DNA from: Candidatus Nanoarchaeia archaeon
Lineage (GTDB): Archaea > Nanobdellota > Nanobdellia > Tiddalikarchaeales > Tiddalikarchaeaceae
Assembly: GCA_028704265.1 (NCBI GenBank)
Contig: JAQVLH010000055.1
Coordinates: 1 to 7,024, forward strand
Direction: 5' to 3'
Length of the DNA stretch: 7,024 bases
Numbering within the stretch: position 1 is the first letter of the stretch; every line of letters begins with the position of its first letter. The translations under genes were made by a program, and so were the position numbers. Below the pieces are notes generated by a model. The model ran no database searches. It saw only the letters and a program-made list of their open reading frames with translations, and had not been told where the DNA came from. Shown piece by piece: positions 1-4,973 of this stretch.

Positions 1-2
1 AT

Positions 3-320
3 TACAAGACTAATAATTGGCTAAAAAGCCAGGAAGATATTGATAGCGATAATCAATTGGCAACTTATCAGATAGCAGTAATGGAAAAATTCAACACGGA
101 AAAAGTTGTCCTGAATTGGCACTTTCTTAATTTTAATGAATTATTGCAAAGCAAAAGAACAAAAGAGCAAATAATTGATTTAAGGCAATCCTTGCTTAAA
201 ACTATTAATGAAATTGAAAATGCTAAGGAATTCAAAACCTGCAAATCAAGATTATGCGACTGGTGCGAATACAAATCTATGTGCCCAGAGTTTAAGATTA
301 CTTTAAACAGTTTTATCTGA
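3..320 (+). CDS. PD-(D/E)XK (RecB/Cas4-like) nuclease, C-terminal part only
   Basis: The reading frame is open from base 3 to a TGA at 318-320; the 5' part lies left of the window. The visible piece begins Tyr-Lys-Thr, which fits the (D/E)-x-K-T catalytic strand of the PD-(D/E)XK fold, with the preceding acidic residue just outside. About 15 residues later comes DNQLATYQIAV, the Q-x3-Y motif that follows the active site in RecB, AddB and Cas4 relatives. Near the end is CDWCEYKSMCP (C-x2-C-x5-C), the C-terminal Cys set that holds an iron-sulfur cluster in this family; the partner Cys would be upstream. It is probably a DNA-processing exonuclease or the nuclease domain of a helicase-nuclease. 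Whether it stands alone or is fused to a UvrD-type helicase cannot be told. A TTG at 57 is internal and not a real start. The gene converges with the minus-strand gene and overlaps it by 18 bases. Confidence 0.8.
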   Translation, partial: YKTNNWLKSQEDIDSDNQLATYQIAVMEKFNTEKVVLNWHFLNFNELLQSKRTKEQIIDLRQSLLKTINEIENAKEFKTCKSRLCDWCEYKSMCPEFKITLNSFI

Positions 321-851
321 ATCATGCGCGATGAATCCGTAAAATACTGTAAATAATTTTTTATTATTTTTAAAAAAACTATTTTTGTCTGAATCAAGGG
401 CATTTGCCAACTTTTCAATCTCAGCAAAATTATCTTTTGAAGTTAAATAATAAAAATAATTGAAATCCTTATCTTCCACTTTTGGATAATTCTGAATTAA
501 ATAATTAATAGTAATCTTTTTTTCAGCATTAATATCAGGCTTAAATTTAAAATTATAAACCCCAACCATGCTAAGTATAATTGCTGTATGCTTATTATGT
601 TTCAAATCATCATCAATTAAATTTTCTAAACTTTTCAATGCTTTTGATTCATATTTTAATCTTTTTAATTTTAGCATGTAGCCTTTATGCAATTCTCTTA
701 ACTCATAAAGATTGGATTTAGAGGTAGTGTAATTTTTTAATTTTTCAACCAATTCGCTTTCAGTTAAATCAGAAATTCTTGGAGGCACTTCAAGATTTCT
801 AGGATTCTTAACTTCATCATGCAGTAATCTAATTAAATAGTCAGTAAACAT
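303..851 (-). CDS. Unrecognised 182-residue protein
   Basis: I do not recognise a family. The case for a real gene is 182 codons without a stop in very AT-rich DNA, a natural-looking amino acid mix, an ATG start, and a TATA-like element about 27 bases before that ATG. The protein is soluble-looking, charged and Lys/Leu/Asn-rich. Residues about 28-85 look helical (starting LTESELVEKLKNY), with a basic stretch YMLKLKRLKYESKALK in the middle. A short hydrophobic strand, TAIILSMVGVYNF, follows at about 89-101. No signal peptide, membrane span or Cys cluster is visible. It is divergent from the nucleotidyltransferase gene and shares a 103-base gap with it. Its 3' end overlaps the end of the nuclease gene. 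The function is unknown. Confidence 0.6.
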   Translation of the reverse strand: MFTDYLIRLLHDEVKNPRNLEVPPRISDLTESELVEKLKNYTTSKSNLYELRELHKGYMLKLKRLKYESKALKSLENLIDDDLKHNKHTAIILSMVGVYNFKFKPDINAEKKITINYLIQNYPKVEDKDFNYFYYLTSKDNFAEIEKLANALDSDKNSFFKNNKKLFTVFYGFIAHDSDKTV

Positions 852-873
852 TAAAAAATTAATAAAATTTTAT

Positions 874-882
874 GTTTAATAA
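874..882 (-). promoter_or_regulatory. TATA-like element for the 182-residue gene
   Basis: On the minus strand the sequence reads TTATTAAAC, centred 27 bases before the ATG at 851 and preceded by purine-rich GAAAGGG, a possible BRE. The spacing matches the other promoters in the window and implies a nearly leaderless mRNA. The element itself is a weak match. Confidence 0.45.
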
Positions 883-923
883 CCCTTTCACTTATTTAAT
901 TACTATATGGTAAAAAAATAACA

Positions 924-933
924 TTTATTAAAA
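924..933 (+). promoter_or_regulatory. TATA box of the nucleotidyltransferase gene
   Basis: TTTATTAAAA is centred 26.5 bases before the ATG at 955, the archaeal TATA-to-start distance, so transcription probably begins at or next to the start codon. No Shine-Dalgarno motif lies between; the spacer is C-rich (ACCCCTCCCTTCC). Confidence 0.65.
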
Positions 934-954
934 CCCCTCCCTTCCAAAATACTA

Positions 955-1698
955 ATGATTGGTCTAATCCCCGCAGCTGGTTCAGGAACAAGGATGCATC
1001 CTTTTACTAAAGCGAATCCTAAAGAATTATTTCCTATTAAAAGAAAAGCAGTAATAGACCATGTAATTGAAACCATGCATTCTTATGCCAAAATAAATAA
1101 AATAATAGTAATTGTCGGAACACATAAAGGTGCAATAATTGACCATTTAGGTAATGGCAGTGAATTAAATAATGGCAATTTAAAAATAGGTTATTTGTTT
1201 CAAGAGGAAAGGAAAGGTTTAGCTCATGCGATTTATCAAGGAAAAGATTGGATTAATGAGGATTTCATGGCTCATGTTGGTGATGCATTTATTGAGCCCA
1301 AAGATGAGATAATTAAAGCTGTTGATTTGCATAATAAAGAAAAGCCTTTTGCAACTATTTTAGCTAGAGAGATTGATGATCCAACAAAGTATGGTATTTT
1401 AAAAGTTGATAATAATGATAATTTAATTGAATCCTTAGAGAAGCCGACAATGAAGCAGGCTGAAACCTTTAAAACAAAAAATGGAAAATATTTGATAAAT
1501 TTAGGAGTTTACATTTTTAGTCCCAAGTTTTTTTCTTATTTTGAAAAAACTTCAGCTGGCGCAAAAAATGAATATCAAGTTCCTGATGTTATGAATACAG
1601 CACTAAAAAATAGTGAGAAAATAAAAGTAGTAACAATTAAAGGCAAGTATTTAGATTTAGGCAATTGGGAAGATGCCGAGAATGCTTGGAGACAATAA
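955..1698 (+). CDS. Sugar-1-phosphate nucleotidyltransferase (RmlA/GalU-like)
   Basis: This enzyme joins a sugar 1-phosphate to a nucleoside triphosphate (dTTP or UTP), giving an activated NDP-sugar and pyrophosphate in the cytoplasm. The 247-residue protein has the family marks in order: the N-terminal signature GSGTRMHPFTKANPKEL (residues 9-25) with Arg13 and Lys23; QEERKGLAHAI at 83-93, which binds the base; HVGDAF at 108-113, whose Asp110 fits the metal-binding Asp; YGIL at 147-150; EKP at 162-164; NLGVYIF at 182-188; EYQVPD at 206-211; and YLDLGNW at 232-238, with Asp234 in the position of the second metal ligand. No C-terminal hexapeptide acyltransferase domain is present, so this is the short, single-domain form. 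Substrate choice (glucose and dTTP versus UTP) cannot be read from sequence. It probably feeds the epimerase and glycosyltransferase encoded downstream. A T-run follows the stop. Confidence 0.88.
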   Translation: MIGLIPAAGSGTRMHPFTKANPKELFPIKRKAVIDHVIETMHSYAKINKIIVIVGTHKGAIIDHLGNGSELNNGNLKIGYLFQEERKGLAHAIYQGKDWINEDFMAHVGDAFIEPKDEIIKAVDLHNKEKPFATILAREIDDPTKYGILKVDNNDNLIESLEKPTMKQAETFKTKNGKYLINLGVYIFSPKFFSYFEKTSAGAKNEYQVPDVMNTALKNSEKIKVVTIKGKYLDLGNWEDAENAWRQ

Positions 1699-1699
1699 A

Positions 1700-1705
1700 T
1701 TTTTT
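1700..1705 (+). terminator. T-run terminator after the nucleotidyltransferase gene
   Basis: Six T residues lie directly behind the TAA stop at 1696-1698, with no hairpin needed, as in intrinsic archaeal termination. It separates this gene from the next promoter 35 bases on. Confidence 0.4.
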
Positions 1706-1737
1706 CTAATAATTATTAAAGGAATTCTTATCCAAAG

Positions 1738-1745
1738 TTTACTAA
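1738..1745 (+). promoter_or_regulatory. TATA-like element of the ORF6N gene
   Basis: TTTACTAA is centred 27.5 bases before the ATG at 1769 and preceded by CCAAAG, resembling the TTCAAAG found before the glycosyltransferase TATA box. The spacing suggests a leaderless transcript. Confidence 0.5.
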
Positions 1746-1768
1746 TTAAATAAATTATATTAATGTAA

Positions 1769-2680
1769 ATGGAAAATAAATCATTAAGTTCAAATAATAT
1801 TGAAACTAAATCTTTAATTTTAAACAATATTGAAATTAAAAATAAAATCCATTTTATTCGCGGATTGCAAGTAATGCTTGATTCAAATCTTGCAGAACTT
1901 TATAATGTGAAGACAAAAGTGCTAAATCAAGCAATTATAAGGAATATTGAAATATTTCCAGAAAATTTCATGTTTCAATTAACAGATTTTGAATTTGATT
2001 CTTTAAGGTCACAATTTGTGACCTTAAACGCCAAGCGTGGACAACATAGAAAATATTTACCCTATGCTTTTACTGAACAGGGAGTGGCAATGCTTTCAGG
2101 AGTGCTAAAAAGCAATACTGCTGTAAGAATTAGCATCCAAATAATGAATGCGTTTGTTTCCATGCGAAAATTTATTTCTTCAAATGCGTAAATATTTCAA
2201 AGATTAGATAATGTTGAATTAAAACAGGTTGAATATGACAAAAAATTTGAAGAAGTCTTTGATGCAATACAAAGCAAAGATATTAAGCCTGAAAAAGGAA
2301 TATTTTTTGACGGCCAAATATTTGATGCTTACAAATTCGTTTCGGATTTAATAAGACTTGCAAATAATTCTATTATTCTTATTGATAATTACATTGATGA
2401 TTCTGTTTTAACACTACTAAGCAAAAGAAATAGTAATGCAAAAGTAAAAATTTTCACTAAAGATATTTCCGCTCAATTATTGCTTGATTTAGCTAAATAC
2501 AATTCTCAATATCCAACTATTGAAGTTAAAGAATTCAAAAAATCCCATGACAGGTTTCTAATAATTGATAATTCAAAGGTTTATCATTTTGGAGCTTCAT
2601 TAAAAGACTTGGGCAAGAAGTGGTTTGCGTTCTCAAAATTTGACAAAGACGCATTTAATCTAATTGATACAAATTTTTAA
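1769..2680 (+). pseudogene. ORF6N DNA-binding / PLD-like protein gene with premature TAA
   Basis: A single frame runs from the ATG at 1769 to a TAA at 2678-2680 (303 positions), broken only by a TAA at 2189-2191 (codon 141). Before the stop is an ORF6N domain, about residues 25-115, with IRGLQVMLDSNLAELY, NIEIFPENFMF, LRSQFVT and YAFTEQGVAML. ORF6N is a KilA-N-associated DNA-binding module of viruses and mobile elements. After the stop the same frame continues as IFQRLDNVELKQVEYDKKFE, which is how intact relatives continue after NAQ; CAA mutated to TAA explains the break. The C-terminal half (about 177-295) looks like a degenerate phospholipase-D-type domain, with IILIDNYID and HDRFLIID (from His260), then FGASLKDLGKK. 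A 140-residue truncated product could still be made and might bind DNA. The TTG at 2480 is not a credible restart. The absence of other stops in the 162 downstream codons points to recent inactivation, an assembly error or readthrough. Confidence 0.85.
2002..2028. repeat. Perfect 27-base palindrome inside the ORF6N coding region
   Basis: The arms TTTAAGGTCACAA and TTGTGACCTTAAA are exact reverse complements of 13 bases, separated by one T at 2015. The palindrome encodes the conserved LRSQFVTL stretch of the ORF6N domain. It could be a DNA-binding site, an mRNA hairpin, or a by-product of codon choice. The symmetry is seen directly; any role is inference. Confidence 0.85.
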
Positions 2681-2699
2681 TAAAAGAACTTCAAAAACA

Positions 2700-2706
2700 T
2701 TTATAA
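2700..2706 (+). promoter_or_regulatory. TATA box of the epimerase gene
   Basis: TTTATAA is centred 28 bases before the ATG at 2731 and preceded by the A-rich, BRE-like CAAAAAC at 2692-2698. There is no Shine-Dalgarno motif before the ATG, so a leaderless transcript is likely. Confidence 0.65.
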
Positions 2707-2730
2707 CGAGAGTTATTTTAAATTTAATCT

Positions 2731-3678
2731 ATGCCTAAAACGATTTTAGTTACTGGGGCTGCAGGTTTTATTGGATTTCACACTTCCAAAGCCTTGCTAG
2801 AAAGAGGAGATAAAGTAATCGGGATAGACAATATTAATGATTATTATAATGTTCAATTAAAAGAAGATAGGCTAAAAATTTTAAAAGAGAATCCTAATTT
2901 CAAGTTTTATAAATTGGATTTTTCAGAAGGCTTAAATGAAGTAATTGAGCAAATAGATGCCATTTGCCATTTAGGCGCCCAAGCAGGAGTAAGATATTCA
3001 ATAACTAATCCTTTAATCTATGAAAAATATAATACTTTAGGCACTTTGAAAGTTTTTGAATTTGCAAGAGAAAAAAATATTAAATCAGTAATTTTTGCTT
3101 CAAGCTCATCAGTCTATGGCAATTGCACTAATCCTCCATTCAAAGAGGATTATAATATTAGCACTCCAATTTCATTATATGCAGCAACTAAGATATCTAA
3201 TGAATTATTTGCTTACACTTATCATAAATTATTTGGAATCAACATGACTGGCTTAAGATTCTTCACAGTCTATGGTCCGTATGGCAGGCCTGATATGGCT
3301 TTGTTTAATTTTACCAAGAAGATTTTGAATAATGAAGTAATAGATGTTTACAACAATGGTGAAATGAAAAGGGATTTCACTTATGTGGATGACATAGTGG
3401 ATGGAATATTATTATCAATTGACAAGAATCATTCTTTTGAAATTTTTAATTTAGCAAGAGGCGAGTCTGTTAATTTAATGGATTTCATTAAAGCACTAGA
3501 GAAAGCATTAGATAAGAAAGCTAAGATTAACTTCATGCCACTACAGTCAGGGGATGTTTTGCTCACATCAGGAGACATTAGTAAAGCTAAATCATTGCTT
3601 GGCTATGAGCCAAAAGTGTCAATAGAACAAGGTGTTAAAGAGTTCGTAGACTGGTATAAAAACTATTCTAAATCTTAA
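2731..3678 (+). CDS. UDP-glucuronate 4-epimerase-type NAD-dependent SDR
   Basis: This extended short-chain dehydrogenase probably inverts C4 of a UDP-sugar, most likely UDP-glucuronate to UDP-galacturonate, by transient oxidation with bound NAD. The N-terminal Rossmann motif TGAAGFIG (residues 8-15) has Gly9, Gly12 and Gly15. GIDNINDYY follows at 31-39. GAQAGVRYSITNP (82-94) is characteristic of the glucuronate epimerase branch. SSSSVYG (124-130) carries the catalytic Ser/Thr region, and YAATK (150-154) holds the Tyr150 and Lys154 pair. RFFTVYGPYGRPDMALF (176-192) and KRDFTYVDD (213-221) again fit glucuronate rather than glucose epimerases. The length of 315 residues is usual for the family. 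It lies between the nucleotidyltransferase and membrane glycosyltransferase genes, with broken accessory genes on both sides. UDP-glucose/UDP-GlcNAc 4-epimerase activity is the main alternative. Confidence 0.85.
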   Translation: MPKTILVTGAAGFIGFHTSKALLERGDKVIGIDNINDYYNVQLKEDRLKILKENPNFKFYKLDFSEGLNEVIEQIDAICHLGAQAGVRYSITNPLIYEKYNTLGTLKVFEFAREKNIKSVIFASSSSVYGNCTNPPFKEDYNISTPISLYAATKISNELFAYTYHKLFGINMTGLRFFTVYGPYGRPDMALFNFTKKILNNEVIDVYNNGEMKRDFTYVDDIVDGILLSIDKNHSFEIFNLARGESVNLMDFIKALEKALDKKAKINFMPLQSGDVLLTSGDISKAKSLLGYEPKVSIEQGVKEFVDWYKNYSKS

Positions 3679-3694
3679 AAAAATTCTTATACCA

Positions 3695-3705
3695 TTTTTA
3701 TAAAA
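3695..3705 (+). promoter_or_regulatory. Possible TATA element upstream of the BRO-N gene
   Basis: TTTTTATAAAA sits 16 bases after the epimerase stop. If used, transcription would start near 3728, giving the BRO-N gene a leader of about 70 bases, which would suit its Shine-Dalgarno-like GTGAT. The T-run may equally be the epimerase terminator. The rest of 3679-3790 shows nothing else convincing. Confidence 0.3.
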
Positions 3706-3791
3706 AATGAATTAATTAGCGGAAGTTTAATAGTTAATTATTAAAAAAAGAGAAACCTTACTATGGATTAAAAAGGAATTGAATTTTCAGA

Positions 3792-3796
3792 GTGAT
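3792..3796 (+). promoter_or_regulatory. Shine-Dalgarno-like GTGAT deciding the BRO-N start
   Basis: GTGAT can pair with the AUCAC of the 16S rRNA 3' end and lies 4 bases before the ATG at 3801. The GTG here is therefore better read as part of the ribosome binding site than as a start codon. Confidence 0.5.
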
Positions 3797-3800
3797 TAAC

Positions 3801-4070
3801 ATGAATGAAATAATCTTATTTGAAGAAAAACAAGTGCGAAGATTTAGGCTTCATGATGAATGGTGGTTTGTTATAAGCGATGTTGTATCAGTGCTTACTG
3901 AATCAGTAAATCCATCAGATTATTTGAAAAAACTTAAGAAACGAGATATTTCTTTGAGTGAAGCTTTCAAAGGAGGGGGACAGATTGTCCCACCCCTTGG
4001 AATAGAGTTTGATACTGCAGGAGGAAGACAGATGATGCAGTGTTGGAATACTTATTTCATAGTCAACTAG
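3801..4070 (+). pseudogene. BRO-N (phage antirepressor-type) gene, C-terminally truncated
   Basis: The 89-residue product begins MNEIILFEEKQVRRFR, then EWWFVISDVVSVLTESVNPSDYLKKLKKRD. This is the BRO-N domain of viral antirepressors and DinD-like proteins, which binds DNA. In full relatives the segment QMMQC-W-NT is followed by EGLFRIIQSIPSPKAEPFK-type sequence and a further 100 or more residues. Here, directly after the Asn-Thr (about base 4052), it turns into YFIVN and stops at 4068-4070. The break falls just where the promoter of the toxin-antitoxin pair begins, so insertion or deletion at this point probably removed the tail. The ATG at 3801 is chosen over the GTG at 3792 because family members start MNEI and because GTGAT makes a ribosome binding site. 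A short domain-only protein could still be produced. Confidence 0.75.
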
Positions 4071-4075
4071 AAATA

Positions 4076-4083
4076 TTTATATA
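4076..4083 (+). promoter_or_regulatory. TATA box of the toxin-antitoxin operon
   Basis: TTTATATA, a near-consensus archaeal TATA box, is centred 27.5 bases before the antitoxin ATG at 4107. Its last bases overlap the first unit of the operator, so repressor binding would compete with TBP/TFB or block initiation. Confidence 0.75.
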
Positions 4084-4104
4084 CTAAAGTATACCTTAGT
4101 ATAC
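4079..4104. promoter_or_regulatory. Phased palindromic operator of the RHH/RelE pair
   Basis: Three self-complementary or nearly self-complementary hexamers, ATATAC (4079-4084), GTATAC (4089-4094) and GTATAC (4099-4104), start exactly 10 bases apart. Bases 4080-4103 also form one 24-base palindrome with a single mismatched pair (4088/4095). It lies between the TATA box and the start codon. This is the design expected for side-by-side ribbon-helix-helix dimers on one face of DNA, giving autorepression by the antitoxin. The pattern is seen; the bound protein is inferred from the family. Confidence 0.75.
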
Positions 4105-4106
4105 TT

Positions 4107-4346
4107 ATGAGTGAAACAACGATAAAATTAAGAAGTGAAACAAAAATGGAATTAGACTCTTTTCGGGAATACATGAATGAAAGCTATGATGAATTATTAA
4201 GAAAAATAATTTTTGTAGCAAAGAATTGCAAAAAAAAACCAGAATTAAGCGCTAAAACAATTGAAGAAATTGAAATGGCTAGAAAGAGAATAAAACAAGG
4301 AAGCTTTTACACAGAAGATGAAATGAAAAAGAGGCTTGGCATTTGA
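4107..4346 (+). CDS. Ribbon-helix-helix antitoxin (RelB/CopG-type)
   Basis: The 79-residue protein opens with TTIKLRSETKMELDSFR, the beta strand and first helix of a ribbon-helix-helix DNA-binding fold. A second helix follows at about 27-38 (YDELLRKIIFVA). The C-terminal part, from IEEIEMARKRIKQG to FYTEDEMKKRLGI, is typical of archaeal RelE-partner antitoxins and would wrap the toxin. It should neutralise the downstream toxin and, as a dimer, repress its own promoter at the phased GTATAC sites. The ATG at 4107 is placed 27.5 bases after the TATA centre, so the mRNA is probably leaderless. The reading frame is intact, unlike the broken genes on both sides. The stop TGA (4344-4346) overlaps the toxin's TTG start. 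Confidence 0.85.
   Translation: MSETTIKLRSETKMELDSFREYMNESYDELLRKIIFVAKNCKKKPELSAKTIEEIEMARKRIKQGSFYTEDEMKKRLGI
4331..4334 (+). promoter_or_regulatory. Shine-Dalgarno GAGG for the RelE toxin
   Basis: GAGG lies 8 bases before the TTG at 4343 and supports that non-ATG start. The nearby ATG at 4350 is in another frame. Confidence 0.55.
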
Positions 4347-4603
4347 ATTATGACATAAAATTTGATAAAAAAGCAGGAGAATTCCTAGAATCATTAGATA
4401 AAGAAACAGCAAAAAGAATATTTAATAAAATAATGCAATCTAAAGAAGAACCCTTAAGTCATTTTATAAGACTTGCAGGCAGAACAGATTACAAATTAAG
4501 AATAGGGGATTATAGAACAATAGCAGATATTGACACAAATAATAAACAAATACAAATAACATTAATCGGCTTAAGAAAAAATATTTACAAAAAATTAATT
4601 TAA
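4343..4603 (+). CDS. RelE/ParE-family toxin
   Basis: The 86-residue protein matches the RelE fold: an N-terminal strand YDIKFDKKAGEFLESL, a helix KETAKRIFNKI (about 20-30), then the strand block YKLRIGDYRTIADI (50-63) and GLRKNIYKKL at the end. RelE toxins are ribosome-dependent mRNA endonucleases; ParE relatives poison gyrase. The basic residues usually needed (Lys51, Arg53, Arg58, Arg78) are present, although the common His-Arg near the end is Leu-Arg here. The start is TTG, overlapping the antitoxin stop as TTGA. No ATG is in frame near the beginning, and a GAGG ribosome binding site sits 8 bases upstream. Translational coupling and a weak start would keep toxin below antitoxin. The gene looks functional. 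It ends just before the COG2865-type remnant. Confidence 0.85.
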   Translation: MNYDIKFDKKAGEFLESLDKETAKRIFNKIMQSKEEPLSHFIRLAGRTDYKLRIGDYRTIADIDTNNKQIQITLIGLRKNIYKKLI

Positions 4604-4610
4604 TTCTTTT

Positions 4611-4914
4611 AATTCAAAGACAATAAAAATAATAAAACACTTAATTTCTGAAAGAGGGGTATTAGTTGATTTCAAAGTCACTTTCGATTGGTTTAGAGTG
4701 ATATTTTACAGAAAAGACATTAATATTCAAAAAACTGTGGAGAAAATTATTCTTGCAATTAAAGAAAAACCAAAAATTAGTAATAAAGAACTTGAAATAA
4801 TTACTGGTCTTAGTAGAAGAGGAGTTGAATGGAATATAAAAAAAACTAAAAAAATTAGGTATTCTAAAAAGAATAGGCCCAGATAAAGGAAAAAGCTGGG
4901 AGATAATAAAGTAA
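4611..4914 (+). pseudogene. COG2865-type (RecG-like, winged-helix) remnant, 5'-truncated and frameshifted
   Basis: The frame open from 4599 (after a TAA at 4596-4598) reads SKTIKIIKHLISERGVLVDF and WFRVIFYRKD, resembling the end of the ATPase-like C-terminal domain (PF13749) of AlbA-type transcriptional regulators. A winged helix follows: TVEKIILAIKEKPKISNKEL, then GLSRRGVEWNIK. At the run of eight A (4838-4845) the frame breaks: continuing as is gives a basic tail ending at 4886. Moving past one extra A gives LKKLGILKRIGPDKGKSWEI, the normal family ending, with a TAA at 4912-4914. So one A has been gained and the N-terminal several hundred residues are missing. A GTG at 4698 could start a 62-residue peptide, but it lies within the domain. 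The remnant abuts the toxin gene, consistent with the toxin-antitoxin pair having landed here or with a deletion. Confidence 0.75.
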
Positions 4915-4941
4915 AATAAAAATATTAATTTAGTTCAAAGG

Positions 4942-4951
4942 TTTTATAAAA
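4942..4951 (+). promoter_or_regulatory. TATA box of the membrane glycosyltransferase gene
   Basis: TTTTATAAAA is centred 27.5 bases before the ATG at 4974 and preceded by TTCAAAG (4934-4940), a BRE-like element. It is one of the clearest promoters in the window. Confidence 0.7.
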
Positions 4952-4973
4952 AAATAATTGCATTAATTATTCA

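Noticed and set aside
68..427. Minus-strand open frame of 119 codons
   Set aside because: It lies opposite the nuclease gene, which has clear motifs, and overlaps the 182-residue gene in another frame. Its product shows no recognisable pattern.
2189..2191. Recoded stop codon or alternative genetic code
   Set aside because: The other recognisable genes end normally at TAA, TGA or TAG with no sign of reassignment, and TAA is not a known reassigned codon in archaea. Simple mutation or error is preferred.
2480..2680. Separate 66-residue gene starting at TTG 2480
   Set aside because: It is in the same frame as the ORF6N gene and the frame is open back to 2192 with family-like sequence, so it is the C-terminal part of the broken gene. 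No ribosome binding site or promoter is evident.
4698..4886. Free-standing 62-residue protein from GTG 4698
   Set aside because: Similarity to COG2865-type proteins continues upstream of the GTG and, after a one-base shift, downstream of 4845, so the frame is a piece of a broken gene.
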